Source: an uncultured Chlorobiaceae bacterium (GTDB taxonomy: Bacteria; Bacteroidota; Chlorobiia; Chlorobiales; Chlorobiaceae). Taken from it: a stretch of 34,241 nt of DNA. Made by a program: the position numbers and the translations under genes. Each line of letters begins with the position of its first letter. Position 1 is the first letter of the stretch. The notes under the pieces are model-generated. The model had not been told where the DNA came from and searched no databases. It saw nothing but the letters and a program-made list of their open reading frames with translations. The stretch is from positions 1 through 34,241 of the forward strand of contig CAJAJL010000020.1 of assembly GCA_903940125.1 (NCBI GenBank). The letters run 5' to 3'. Below are positions 26,441-34,056 of the stretch, piece by piece.

Positions 26441-26702
26441 CCCAGCCAACTATCTCGACAGCGATGAAGTGATTGCCGAATACCTCAAGGCAACAGCCGA
26501 AGACCCGAACCCGGAGGTATTTCTTGAAGCTTTGGGCGATGTTGCACGGGCAAAGGGTATGACTGAAATTGCCAAAAAAACAGGTCTTGGGCGTGAAAGC
26601 TTGTATAAGGCTTTGCGTCCGGGAGCACATCCACGCTACGAGACCGTGAAAGCAGTCCTCAAAGCAATCGGCGTGGAAATGACATTCAAACAGGTTTCCT
26701 GA
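26412..26702 (+). CDS. HigA-like addiction-module antidote protein (COG3636 family)
   Basis: The 96-aa helix-turn-helix protein reads DFDPANYLDSDEVIAEYL, EDPNPEVFLEALGDVARAKGMTEIAKKTGLGRESLYKAL and YETVKAVLKAIGVEMTF. That order is diagnostic for the putative addiction-module antidote family. The HTH covers about residues 55-75. It would repress its own operon and neutralise a RelE/HigB-type toxin. The start at 26412 is supported by AAGGAAGG 5 nt upstream, better than the in-frame 26334. The adjoining toxin looks truncated, so this may be an orphan antitoxin. It converges closely on the Fic gene (2 bp between stops). Confidence 0.9.
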   Translation: MSKVIIRDFDPANYLDSDEVIAEYLKATAEDPNPEVFLEALGDVARAKGMTEIAKKTGLGRESLYKALRPGAHPRYETVKAVLKAIGVEMTFKQVS

Positions 26703-26704
26703 AG

Positions 26705-27754
26705 CTATCCCAGCTCGTACCAGACACCACGTCCACTGCCATGCTGGATAAGATGACCGCGTTCGACCAAGTTTCGGAAGTGCCCCTTCAAGGTGTTGCG
26801 GCTGCAACCAGTCAACTTGATAGCATCTCCTATGGTTATGCGCCCATGTTCACGGACAAACTCGACGATCTGCAGTGAGAGTTCCGGCAAGGAGGCTAAA
26901 ACGATCTTCTCATGCGCTACCTTTTTTTTAAGACGGTGTACCTGATCGGATAGTGAACGCAGGAAAAACAACAACCACGGCTGCCAGTTCGGAGCATCGG
27001 TACGGATCGTACCCTGAGTATGGCGCAGAGCCAGATAGTAGGCTTCCTTATTGAGTTCGATGACACTTTCCAATGAACTGTAAGGTACGTAGGTATACCC
27101 CGCCTGAAGTAACAGCAAGGTGGTCAGAACGCGACTGAGCCGTCCGTTGCCATCCTGGACCGGATGGATTCCGAGAAATACCACCACGAAGATAGCGATG
27201 ATCAGCAGCGGATGCAGTTGCGCCTTCTCACGTTCATCCTTAACCCAGGTTACCAATTCTTCCATCAGAAATGGAGTGTTGAATGGGGTCGCTGTCTCGA
27301 ACACGATACCGATCTGCTTGCCATTTTCATCAAAGGCCGCGACACTGTTTGAGTTGGTTTTGTAATGTCCCCGGTGCCGGGCATCTTTCTCACTGTGTCG
27401 TAACAGGATCTGATGTAACTGTTTGATGTGGTTCTCGCTGAAGGGGATATCTTGCCACGAGCTGAATACCAGGTTCATCAGCTCTGCATAACCTGCAACT
27501 TCCTGCTCGTCACGTGTTTTGAAAGACTGTATTGCCAGGTTGGAAAGGAGGCGCTCCACTTCACGATTGGATAGTTTGCTCCCCTCTATACGGGTCGACG
27601 ATCCGATGCTCTCGATGGTGGCGACCCGGCGTAAGGCTGAGAGTCGATCAGGGGCAAGCGTACCCAAGGCACGCCATGCGCCTTTGAATTCGTCGATCTG
27701 AGCGATAAGGTTCAGAATCTCTGGAGTGATTTGAAGAGTGTCGGTTCGAAGCAT
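26705..27754 (-). CDS. Fic family protein with C-terminal winged helix
   Basis: The protein (349 aa from ATG 27754) contains the N-terminal inhibitory helix motif STRIEG ((S/T)xxxEG, residues ~53-58), a class II Fic arrangement. A Fic_N region (SNREVERLL) is present, and the catalytic core reads IHPVQDGNGRLSR; the HPFx(D/E)GN(G/K)R motif is intact except that Val replaces Phe. The C-terminus is a winged HTH (DAIKLTGCSRNTLKGHFRNLVERGHL). Fic proteins usually AMPylate target hydroxyl groups; targets here are unknown. The frame can begin with GTG at 27769, but ATG 27754 (MLRTDTLQITPEIL) matches the usual start. Its 5' end and leader recur twice elsewhere as a repeat. Confidence 0.92.
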   Translation of the reverse strand: MLRTDTLQITPEILNLIAQIDEFKGAWRALGTLAPDRLSALRRVATIESIGSSTRIEGSKLSNREVERLLSNLAIQSFKTRDEQEVAGYAELMNLVFSSWQDIPFSENHIKQLHQILLRHSEKDARHRGHYKTNSNSVAAFDENGKQIGIVFETATPFNTPFLMEELVTWVKDEREKAQLHPLLIIAIFVVVFLGIHPVQDGNGRLSRVLTTLLLLQAGYTYVPYSSLESVIELNKEAYYLALRHTQGTIRTDAPNWQPWLLFFLRSLSDQVHRLKKKVAHEKIVLASLPELSLQIVEFVREHGRITIGDAIKLTGCSRNTLKGHFRNLVERGHLIQHGSGRGVWYELG

Positions 27755-27791
27755 AAACCAAAAATACACCCATTTACACCCATTTCAAAAT
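27742..27791 (-). repeat. Copy B of the Fic-start repeat, at the intact fic gene
   Basis: This copy spans the first codons of the Fic gene (ATGCTTCGAACCG on the minus strand) and its leader, which contains a direct repeat of the 10-mer ACACCCATTT (plus strand). It matches 844-893 at 44 of 50 positions and shares its first 19 bases with 33433. It is the likely source of the other two copies, or marks a conserved leader common to several fic genes. Confidence 0.7.
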
Positions 27792-27835
27792 TAGCTTTTG
27801 AGCATTCCCTTGTCACTTTGCAATGACCAAGCCAC

Positions 27836-27988
27836 TCATTTTTTCCGATGCTTGAAAGACTGTTGCGAGCGCATATAAACTGCTGTCGAAGCTGGCGAAT
27901 CAGGAGTGACTATGCTTTTTTTTAGCTGTCCTTCAGCCTTCCGACGTAACTCTGAGTGGTCTATTGGATTAGAATCATCCTTTTTCAT
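27836..27988 (-). pseudogene. N-terminal remnant of a PAS-type sensor kinase gene
   Basis: A 50-codon frame reads MKKDDSNPIDHSELRRKAEG, then QLKKSIVTPDSPAS and a short unrelated tail before TGA. The pattern ELRRxAExxL...P is the usual N-terminus of PAS-domain sensor kinases found in green sulfur bacteria and related groups, where it precedes LHELQVHQIELE; that part is missing here. No Shine-Dalgarno is visible. I interpret it as the 5' stub of a deleted kinase gene. The match is from memory of the family and is short, so confidence is moderate. Confidence 0.45.
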
Positions 27989-28212
27989 GGCGCTGGACTT
28001 ATCGAAAAGGTTGTTACACTGTTAGACCCTGCATGCTAAAGAATGTCAGATAGAGCTGGCATGATTGTCTTTCTCTTATTGCAGGGAAGGTAGTATTTAT
28101 CTTCAATGCAAATATGCTGTGTATGCGCTGCCATTATTTTCTTAGATGGTCAATGTTGGCCTAGCCGAACGATTGTCTTTAAATGGTCTGACGACACTTG
28201 AATCTCCATTTT

Positions 28213-28240
28213 ACAAAAAAAGGAGGTCATAAACCTCCTT
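28213..28240 (-). terminator. Intrinsic terminator for the DUF2934 gene
   Basis: AAGGAGGT (28220-28227) and ACCTCCTT (28233-28240) form a perfect 8-bp stem with a 5-nt loop. On the minus strand the stem is followed by a run of seven T (28213-28220 region). It lies about 25 nt past the stop of the minus-strand DUF2934 gene. Confidence 0.9.
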
Positions 28241-28265
28241 GTGACCTATTGCCGAGACATTGAAG

Positions 28266-28460
28266 TTAGTCTTTATAATCCTCAATAAGAGAATCTTCTA
28301 CTTCAAACCAGTCATCCTTATCGGACCCGAGGTTTTTTCCTTTTGCTTCCCAACGGTAATATGCGGCAAGTCTGATCTGCTCTTCACGCTGCTCTTGAGT
28401 CAGTTCTGATGTAGCTGATTCGGCTTCTTTTTTTGTTTTTTTTGATGATTTGTGTGACAT
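28266..28460 (-). CDS. DUF2934 domain-containing protein, 64 aa
   Basis: The small protein has a basic Ser/Lys/Glu-rich leader ([15 protein letters not shown]), then [20 protein letters not shown] and [16 protein letters not shown]. The pattern I(R/A)xxAYxxWExxGxxxGxxxxDWxxAE is diagnostic of DUF2934. Function is unknown; it is a short helical cytoplasmic protein common in environmental bacteria and often near stress genes. An Hsp20-type gene, now broken, lies just upstream on the same strand. A strong terminator follows. Confidence 0.88.
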   Translation of the reverse strand: MSHKSSKKTKKEAESATSELTQEQREEQIRLAAYYRWEAKGKNLGSDKDDWFEVEDSLIEDYKD

Positions 28461-28512
28461 GGCTTCTAATGTTTAGAAATTGTAATGAAATATTTCTGCC
28501 CACCATTGATCT

Positions 28513-28879
28513 TTAGGGAATTTTAAGAACACCATTGTCGTAAGTCGCCTCAATTTTATCTGCATCAACATTTTCGCCTACGGAAAAGCTTCTGTTAAGG
28601 CAACCCCACGAACGTTCGATACGGTGATATTCTTTTTTCTTTTCCTCTTCATTCTGTATTCTTTCTGCGCTGATAGAAAGCATTATCTTCCACCGAATCC
28701 TTGATATCCTCTTTGTTGATACCAGGCATATCGGTCTAAATGAAAATTGCTGTATCATCCTCGCCGATATCAACCTTGAAGGATAGAGCTGCTAATGAAG
28801 AAACAAATGGCGACACATTGTCATGAAATACGTTTTCAAAGAGCTTCAAGGGATCCCTTTTAAAAAGTGCCAGTGACAT
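28513..28879 (-). pseudogene. Hsp20/alpha-crystallin small heat-shock gene, inactivated
   Basis: AAAGGAG sits 8 nt before ATG 28879, and the protein begins MSLALFKRDPLKLFENVF, then FKVDIGEDDTAIFI. TAG follows where relatives have Glu, and the same frame goes on TDMPGINKEDIKDSVEDN, the standard Hsp20 core (E/A)DMPGxxKEDI. A 2-base deletion (or 1-base insertion) near 28683 shifts the frame; the other frame then reads LSISAERIQNEEEKKK, YHRIERSWGCLNRSF and ADKIEATYDNGVLKIP. The reading stops abruptly at 28513, without the usual IPKK tail and C-terminal IxI. So there is a nonsense change, a frameshift and a shortened 3' end. It still has recognisable promoter-proximal signals. Confidence 0.9.
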
Positions 28880-29003
28880 GACTACATCTCCTTTTTTTGT
28901 ATTTTTAATACACTTTTTATATGAATAGGAGGGATTGCGCATATATATTTAATATATTTTGCGGATATTTCCTATAGAATCGTTACAAAAAAAGAAGGTG
29001 TAT

Positions 29004-29300
29004 ATGGCTACATTGAAAAAAATCATACTGGATATCGAGAACGAAACCGGTGGACCACAATGGGCAAAATGGGATAGCCCTCAAGATATTATTGACCTAT
29101 ACGCTCCTTATGGGGTATCCCTTGAAGAACATGCGATCACTGAGCGATTTGTTTGGAGTGTCCTTGAACGAGCTATTGAATCCAATGGAAAAACCTTGCC
29201 TGGAGATTGTGATCTCTACGAACACATGATTCTGGAAAATCTTATATCATCGAACGGAAACAGCTACTGGGTTGTGAACCTTAAGGATAAATATTCTTAA
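29004..29300 (+). CDS. Hypothetical protein, 98 aa
   Basis: I do not recognise the family. The product begins MATLKKIILDIENETGGPQW and continues with WDSPQDIIDLYAPYGVSLEEHAITERFVWSVLERAIESNG, ending with a NSYWVVNLKDKYS tail. It is acidic and soluble, with no signal, membrane helix or Cys cluster. The start at 29004 is preferred because AAGAAGGTG lies 5-6 nt before it; an in-frame ATG at 28959 has no such signal. It is divergent from the Hsp20 pseudogene and converges on the hybrid kinase. Confidence 0.65.
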   Translation: MATLKKIILDIENETGGPQWAKWDSPQDIIDLYAPYGVSLEEHAITERFVWSVLERAIESNGKTLPGDCDLYEHMILENLISSNGNSYWVVNLKDKYS

Positions 29301-29427
29301 CCTCTCTTGCCTTTTGCTGCTTGCACAATATGCGATTTGAGCTCGGGGGGCGCCGTTACCTATCGCTTGGGAATGAGAGTGGGGATGATGCGTTTGTGGT
29401 GATTTGGTGATATAGCAGTTGAAGCAG

Positions 29428-32400
29428 TTACTCTTCAGGTCGATTTTTCAGGATATCATAGACGACTTTTGTAAAAGAGGTAATGGAAAAAGGTTTTTCG
29501 ATGAAGTTTACCCCTTCGTCGCTACCTAAGTGCTGACTGAGTTGTTCTGTTGTGAAACCAGACATATAGAGCACTTTAAGTTTCGGGCAAATCGGTTGAA
29601 TTTTATTGAAGAGATCGGTACCGTTCATCTCCGGCATAATCACATCCGTCACCAGCAGGTCAATAGCCTCTCTCTTTACCTCGGCAAGTCCTATCGCCTC
29701 TTGAGGCCCTGAAGCGGCAAGAACCGTATATCCCTGATGTACAAGCATTGTGCTGCAGAGGTGCAGAATATCCGCTTGATCTTCAACCAGCAGGATCATG
29801 CCTTTTCCCTGCTGCAATCCCCGCTCTTCAGCAGAACTTGCTTCCAGTTGCGTCTGCTCCCGATGCAATGGCAGGTAAATGATGATACTGGTTCCTTTGC
29901 CCTTTTCACTCTGTATGTCAATAAAACCGTTGCCTTGTTTGACAATACCGTAGACCGTTGCAAGGCCCAAACCGGAGCCTTTGCCAACCTCCTTAGTCGT
30001 AAAAAATGGCTCAATAACATGAGGCAGAAGCTTTTTATCAATACCGTCTCCGTTATCGGTGATACTCAGCGTTATATAATCGCCCGGGATGGTACAGGTA
30101 TGCCCTGCATTGATTGTGTCCTGGTCAAGATGGATGTTATTTGTCTCGACTGTAATGGTGCCGTTGCTTGCAATGGCATCGCGGGCATTGACACAAAGGT
30201 TGGTAAGAATCTGGATGATCTGCGATGGATCAAGCTTAACAAGTGCATACTTGACGTTGGGTCGCCAGATGAGCGTGATGTTTTCGCCAATCAAGCGTCT
30301 CAGAATGGGGAGCAATTCCTCTATTGAAGAATTCAGATTAAAAATCCGGGCCGACACCGTCTTCCGCCGGGCAAATGCAAGGAGCTGCCTCGTCAGTTCT
30401 GCAGAGTTGGTCGCGGCTTTCTGTATGGACTTAAGATCATCATAGGAGCTGTCATGGTGCTCAAGGGCCAGCTCGGTATGGCCGAGAATCACCTGCAGCA
30501 GATTGTTGAAATCGTGGGCAACACCCCCGGCAAGCTGGCCAACCATCTGCATTTTCTGTGCCTGAAAAAGCTGCTCCTGCATACTTTCTCTCTCTATCTC
30601 CAAGTGCTTCCGCCGCGTGATATCCTGTATGATGCCTGACAGACGAATCGCATTGCCCGTTTTGTCAAACTGATATCCCCCAACCGCCCATATCCATCGA
30701 ACCTCACCATCTGCACGTCGAATCCTGCACTCTATATTCCAGTCAGCAAGTTTCTCAACAGCTTTCTTGAAGTGATAGGCTACCATTGCACGATCTTCGG
30801 GAATAATGTGTTCCAGAAACGTCGAATATGACCAGTGCGTTCGAAGCGATTCATAGCCGAAAATACGCTCATGTTCAAGCGAACGATATACAACGTTATC
30901 GCTCAAATCAAGTTCCCACCAGCCTATATGTCTTATTTCAAGAGCAGCATTAAATGCGTCCCGACTCTTCATCAGTTTTTCACGCTCAAGCTCTATCTGC
31001 TTACGCTCGGTGATATCAATACTTGTTCCGATATATCGAATGACCTTGCCTTTTTCATCAAATAACGGCATTCCCCGTCCCATCAGCCAGTGCACCGTGC
31101 TATCAAGGTGAATAACACGATACTCAACTTCCATTAGACTCGCATTTTTTGCAGCATTCAAAATATTCCGGACGATCTCAATCCTGTCATCGGGATGTAT
31201 GGAACGTCGCCAGAGTACATGCGATGGTTTTTCCTTCCCTCGTTCCAATCCATACAACTCCCATATCTCGTCCGACCATATATTCTCCCCGGTTGTCACA
31301 TCCCATTCCCAAACACCTGCATGTGAGGCTTCCAAAGCCTGATTAAATCGCTTCTGCTTTTCAAGCAACCTATTTTCAGCCAGCTTGCGCTCGGTGATGT
31401 CAATACTTGTGCCGATATAGCGCGTCAGGCAGCCTTGTTCGTCAAAGAACGGCATGCCACGTACCATCAACCAGCAAACAGCTCCGTCAAAGTGATTGAT
31501 GCGATACTCTACGGCTATTTCGGCCTCTTTGGTTACAGCATCTGTAACGGTTTTAAAAATTCTCTCTCTGTCAAGAGGGTGGACGGAATGTTGCCAGAGT
31601 TCATGGGATGGTTTGTTGTCACCTCGTTCCAACCCGTACAATTCCCATATCTCGTCCGACCAAATATTCTCGTTTGTCTCTAAAACTACCTCCCAAACGC
31701 CTGCATGAGTCGCTTCCAAGGCCTGAGAAAAGCGTTTATATGTTTCAATCAGCTTCGATTCAGCCTGCTTGCGAACGGTGATGTCGTGAATAACAGAGTA
31801 AAGGAAGGATTTTTGCTCAATGGTAATGGGGCCGCTGTATACTTCCACATCGCGCAGAGAGCCGTCAGCAAGGTGATGGCGAAAGAGAAAGTAATTACGC
31901 TTTTCAGTGCTTGCCCGTTGCAGTTCGGCCTGAACTTCTTCATCCCTCAACTGATTGATCTGCTTGATATTCATCCGGCAAAGTTGCTCATGCGACCATC
32001 CAAAGAAGCTGGACGCTGCAGGATTAGCGTCAACAATGGAGCCATCATGCTGATCAATGATGAGCATCACCGTATGGTTGTTCTCAAACAGGCTCCTGTA
32101 TCGTGACTCACTCTCTCGCAATTTTTCTTCAGCCTCTCGATGCGCTTTTTGGGTTCGGAGCATATAGACTCCGTAAGCCAGATTATCGGCAAGTGCCGTC
32201 AAGAGGCTGATCTCTTCGGTATAAAAAGCGTTCGGCAGGGAGGAGTAAATACACAAACAGCCAAACACTTCATTCGCTGTTTTTAAAGGCAGGCTGAGCC
32301 CGGATGCGTAACCACGAGCAATTGCCTCTTTTCGCCATGGTTCAAAGTGAGGATCAGTGAGCATATTACGGTTGACTGCAGGCTGACCTGAACGGATTGC

Positions 32401-32787
32401 CTGCCCGGCTGGTCCCCGCCCGCATTCAACATCAGCCCAGGTGACCTGTATCGTCCTCAGGTAATCCTCTTCAAAGCCCGCCTGGGCAACCCGGCGTATG
32501 CTTTTTTCAGTATCATTTTCGGCATAGCCTACCCACGCCATCCGGTATCCACCAATGTCAACAACAATTTCACAGATCTGATCAAGAAACTCTTGTTCGT
32601 CACTGGCATGTATCAAAGACTGATTACACTGATTGATTGGTCGCAGTGCCCGGATCAGCAGTTGCAACTCTTCCGGTGAAGAGGCACTACCCTCTCTGCC
32701 CACTTGCTTACACTCGGGTTTATCTTCACCAGTTGAGCTTAACCCGGATGGAGTGTTCGGGTCATTGCTGTGCGGGTCTTTAGCCAT
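29428..32787 (-). CDS. GAF/PAS hybrid sensor histidine kinase with receiver domain, 1119 aa
   Basis: Domain order: GAF (~45-212; [32 protein letters not shown]), PAS1 (~225-340), PAS2 (~350-470), PAS3 (~478-598), PAS4 (~610-730), HisKA (H758 in [11 protein letters not shown]), HATPase ([32 protein letters not shown]) and a C-terminal receiver ([11 protein letters not shown] with phospho-acceptor D1048; EKPF). Each PAS ends in an (D)IT(E/R)RK-type PAC tail. There is no signal peptide or membrane helix, so it is cytosolic. No heme- or flavin-binding motif can be assigned with confidence. PAS2 and PAS3 are near-duplicates at 128-residue spacing. GGAG lies 8 nt upstream of the ATG. No cognate response-regulator gene adjoins it, so output is probably by phosphorelay to an unlinked partner. 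Confidence 0.95.
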   Translation of the reverse strand: MAKDPHSNDPNTPSGLSSTGEDKPECKQVGREGSASSPEELQLLIRALRPINQCNQSLIHASDEQEFLDQICEIVVDIGGYRMAWVGYAENDTEKSIRRVAQAGFEEDYLRTIQVTWADVECGRGPAGQAIRSGQPAVNRNMLTDPHFEPWRKEAIARGYASGLSLPLKTANEVFGCLCIYSSLPNAFYTEEISLLTALADNLAYGVYMLRTQKAHREAEEKLRESESRYRSLFENNHTVMLIIDQHDGSIVDANPAASSFFGWSHEQLCRMNIKQINQLRDEEVQAELQRASTEKRNYFLFRHHLADGSLRDVEVYSGPITIEQKSFLYSVIHDITVRKQAESKLIETYKRFSQALEATHAGVWEVVLETNENIWSDEIWELYGLERGDNKPSHELWQHSVHPLDRERIFKTVTDAVTKEAEIAVEYRINHFDGAVCWLMVRGMPFFDEQGCLTRYIGTSIDITERKLAENRLLEKQKRFNQALEASHAGVWEWDVTTGENIWSDEIWELYGLERGKEKPSHVLWRRSIHPDDRIEIVRNILNAAKNASLMEVEYRVIHLDSTVHWLMGRGMPLFDEKGKVIRYIGTSIDITERKQIELEREKLMKSRDAFNAALEIRHIGWWELDLSDNVVYRSLEHERIFGYESLRTHWSYSTFLEHIIPEDRAMVAYHFKKAVEKLADWNIECRIRRADGEVRWIWAVGGYQFDKTGNAIRLSGIIQDITRRKHLEIERESMQEQLFQAQKMQMVGQLAGGVAHDFNNLLQVILGHTELALEHHDSSYDDLKSIQKAATNSAELTRQLLAFARRKTVSARIFNLNSSIEELLPILRRLIGENITLIWRPNVKYALVKLDPSQIIQILTNLCVNARDAIASNGTITVETNNIHLDQDTINAGHTCTIPGDYITLSITDNGDGIDKKLLPHVIEPFFTTKEVGKGSGLGLATVYGIVKQGNGFIDIQSEKGKGTSIIIYLPLHREQTQLEASSAEERGLQQGKGMILLVEDQADILHLCSTMLVHQGYTVLAASGPQEAIGLAEVKREAIDLLVTDVIMPEMNGTDLFNKIQPICPKLKVLYMSGFTTEQLSQHLGSDEGVNFIEKPFSITSFTKVVYDILKNRPEE

Positions 32788-33600
32788 CGGGAAACTCCGA
32801 AGATTATAACGTGTTCTTTACCTTTAAGGTATAAATTGCCAGGAAAAACAACAAATACGTATCCATCACTGATCTTAAGAATATACAGCATTGTAGACGG
32901 CGCCTGAGGGCGGGGCGGGGGAAGAACATGCAGAGTTGGCGCTTGGGTGCTATATGCCCCTTGTTATATTTGTTGTCACTACTGTCCAATTATAAGTTAT
33001 ATAAATTCAATTGGTTACAGGTATGGGTTTCTGGAGCTGTGCCGAAAGAATTGGTAACTAATTTTAAAATATCGACTGCCTCAAACACACTGACGCATTG
33101 CCGTTGTACCGCTTGACGCACAGGCGAAACTGATGAAGCGGCAGGTGTTCAAGCAGCTGAGTAAAGACGGTTTTTCCTGTGTACATCGATCATTCCTTGT
33201 TGAAGCATTATGAAATGATCGAAGATAGCAGGCATTTTCAAGTCGGTAACGGCATAAAAACGAGGTATTATATTTTATTATTATAAGTTATAGGATTTTA
33301 TTTTTTCAACAGTTGGACACCAGTGAAATTCTAAATAAAGATGCGGACTATCCCCGTTAATGAGGTCAACCTGGTATAGCAAAATCCGTTTGTATCAATA
33401 AACGGTCGTATGAGGAGACTCTGAAAAGGTGTCGGTTCGAAGCATAAACCAGTAGTAGCCCCATTTCAAAGTCAAACGGTGCCAACTCTTTTGGAGTTGA
33501 AAAGTGACTTTATAATTGGGGTCGTTTGGTGTTATGCCGTCTTGCTTCAAGGCTGGGTGCTGAGGGAAGAGTAGAAAGAGATGTGGGTTGCCCTTTTTTA
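32788..33600. other. Long region without a convincing intact gene
   Basis: About 810 bases separate the kinase start from the next fragment. I see no full-length gene. A short plus-strand reading at about 33133-33212 (MKRQVFKQLSKDGFSCVHRS) looks protein-like and may be debris of a larger gene. The third copy of the Fic-start repeat is at 33433, inside a 73-codon minus-strand frame that is not otherwise protein-like. The kinase promoter should be near 32800-32900, but I cannot define it. Confidence 0.45.
33433..33470 (-). repeat. Copy C of the Fic-start repeat (shortened)
   Basis: The first 22 bases are identical to copy A at 844, the first 19 to copy B at the fic gene, and the GTGT/TGT bases before it also match copy B. 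A CCCATTT segment follows, but the rest differs. On the minus strand it reads WFMLRTDT like the fic start, then loses similarity after DT. Confidence 0.65.
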
Positions 33601-33795
33601 CTAAGGCTCTGCCCATTTTGCGATGTCGCGCCAGCTCATTACCGACACCCCGCTCCGCTCGTATGAAGAGTTACCTCCATAAATCAGCCAGGGCTGAAGT
33701 GCTTCTGAAGCGGCAAATCTTCCGACTTTTAACCCTGCACGGATATAATCATCGGTGATTGTCTGAAGGGTTGATGTTAGTTTACGGTAGAGCAT
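33601..33795 (-). pseudogene. Probable gene fragment, 64 codons, C-terminus-like
   Basis: The frame reads MLYRKLTSTLQTITDDYIRA, then AASEALQPWLIYGGNSSYER and SGVSVMSWRDIAKWAEP. The ending (PxLIYGGxxxYxRxGVxVxxWR) recalls the extreme C-terminus of some AAA-type ATPases of the DUF4143 group, but this is a weak recollection. No Shine-Dalgarno is visible, and the start lies immediately outside an 11-bp inverted repeat. It is either a small hypothetical gene or the 3' end of a deleted larger gene. Confidence 0.35.
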
Positions 33796-33800
33796 AGTGG

Positions 33801-33839
33801 GTTATACAATTCCCCAAACAAATCTGTAAATTGTATAAC
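33801..33839. repeat. Perfect 11-bp inverted repeat with 17-nt spacer
   Basis: GTTATACAATT (33801-33811) and AATTGTATAAC (33829-33839) are exact reverse complements. The repeat covers the last codons and stop of the minus-strand frame ending at 33802. No T run follows on either strand, so it is not an obvious intrinsic terminator. It may be a recombination or operator-like site, or the scar of a small element. Confidence 0.7.
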
Positions 33840-34056
33840 TATCTTGGATCGTTGTGCTGGGTGCGGCTCCCCCTATTTCGCAGGTGTCAATTTTCTTGGT
33901 TTTTGCTTCATTGTATGCAATGTTAAAGTTGAACAACAAAAACGCAGCTAGCGGTTTATCAAGAGGAATGTTCTTTTTTATGAGCCAAGCAAGTCCCTTT
34001 TGCCGGACATTCGAATTGAACGAATCTGGCTCGGTTTGTGCATCAACATGAATCAT
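33802..34056 (-). pseudogene. Probable HNH-nuclease N-terminus joined to unrelated sequence
   Basis: From ATG 34056, which overlaps the preceding stop as ATGA, the frame reads MIHVDAQTEPDSFNSNVRQK, then GLAWLIKKNIPLDKPLAAF. The xEPxxFxxxVRxKGLxWL start is one I associate with defence-linked HNH endonucleases that continue into a YW...CAY...VDHF nuclease core. Here that core is absent; the reading switches to LLFNFNIAYNEAKTKKIDTCEIGG and stops inside an inverted repeat. I interpret it as a truncated nuclease gene fused to other DNA. The translational coupling with the upstream gene is still intact. Confidence 0.5.

Noticed and set aside
33395-33616. 73-codon minus-strand frame containing WFMLRTDT
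   Set aside because: The only family-like part is the Fic-start repeat, and it lies near the frame's C-terminus rather than at a start; treated as repeat, not gene.
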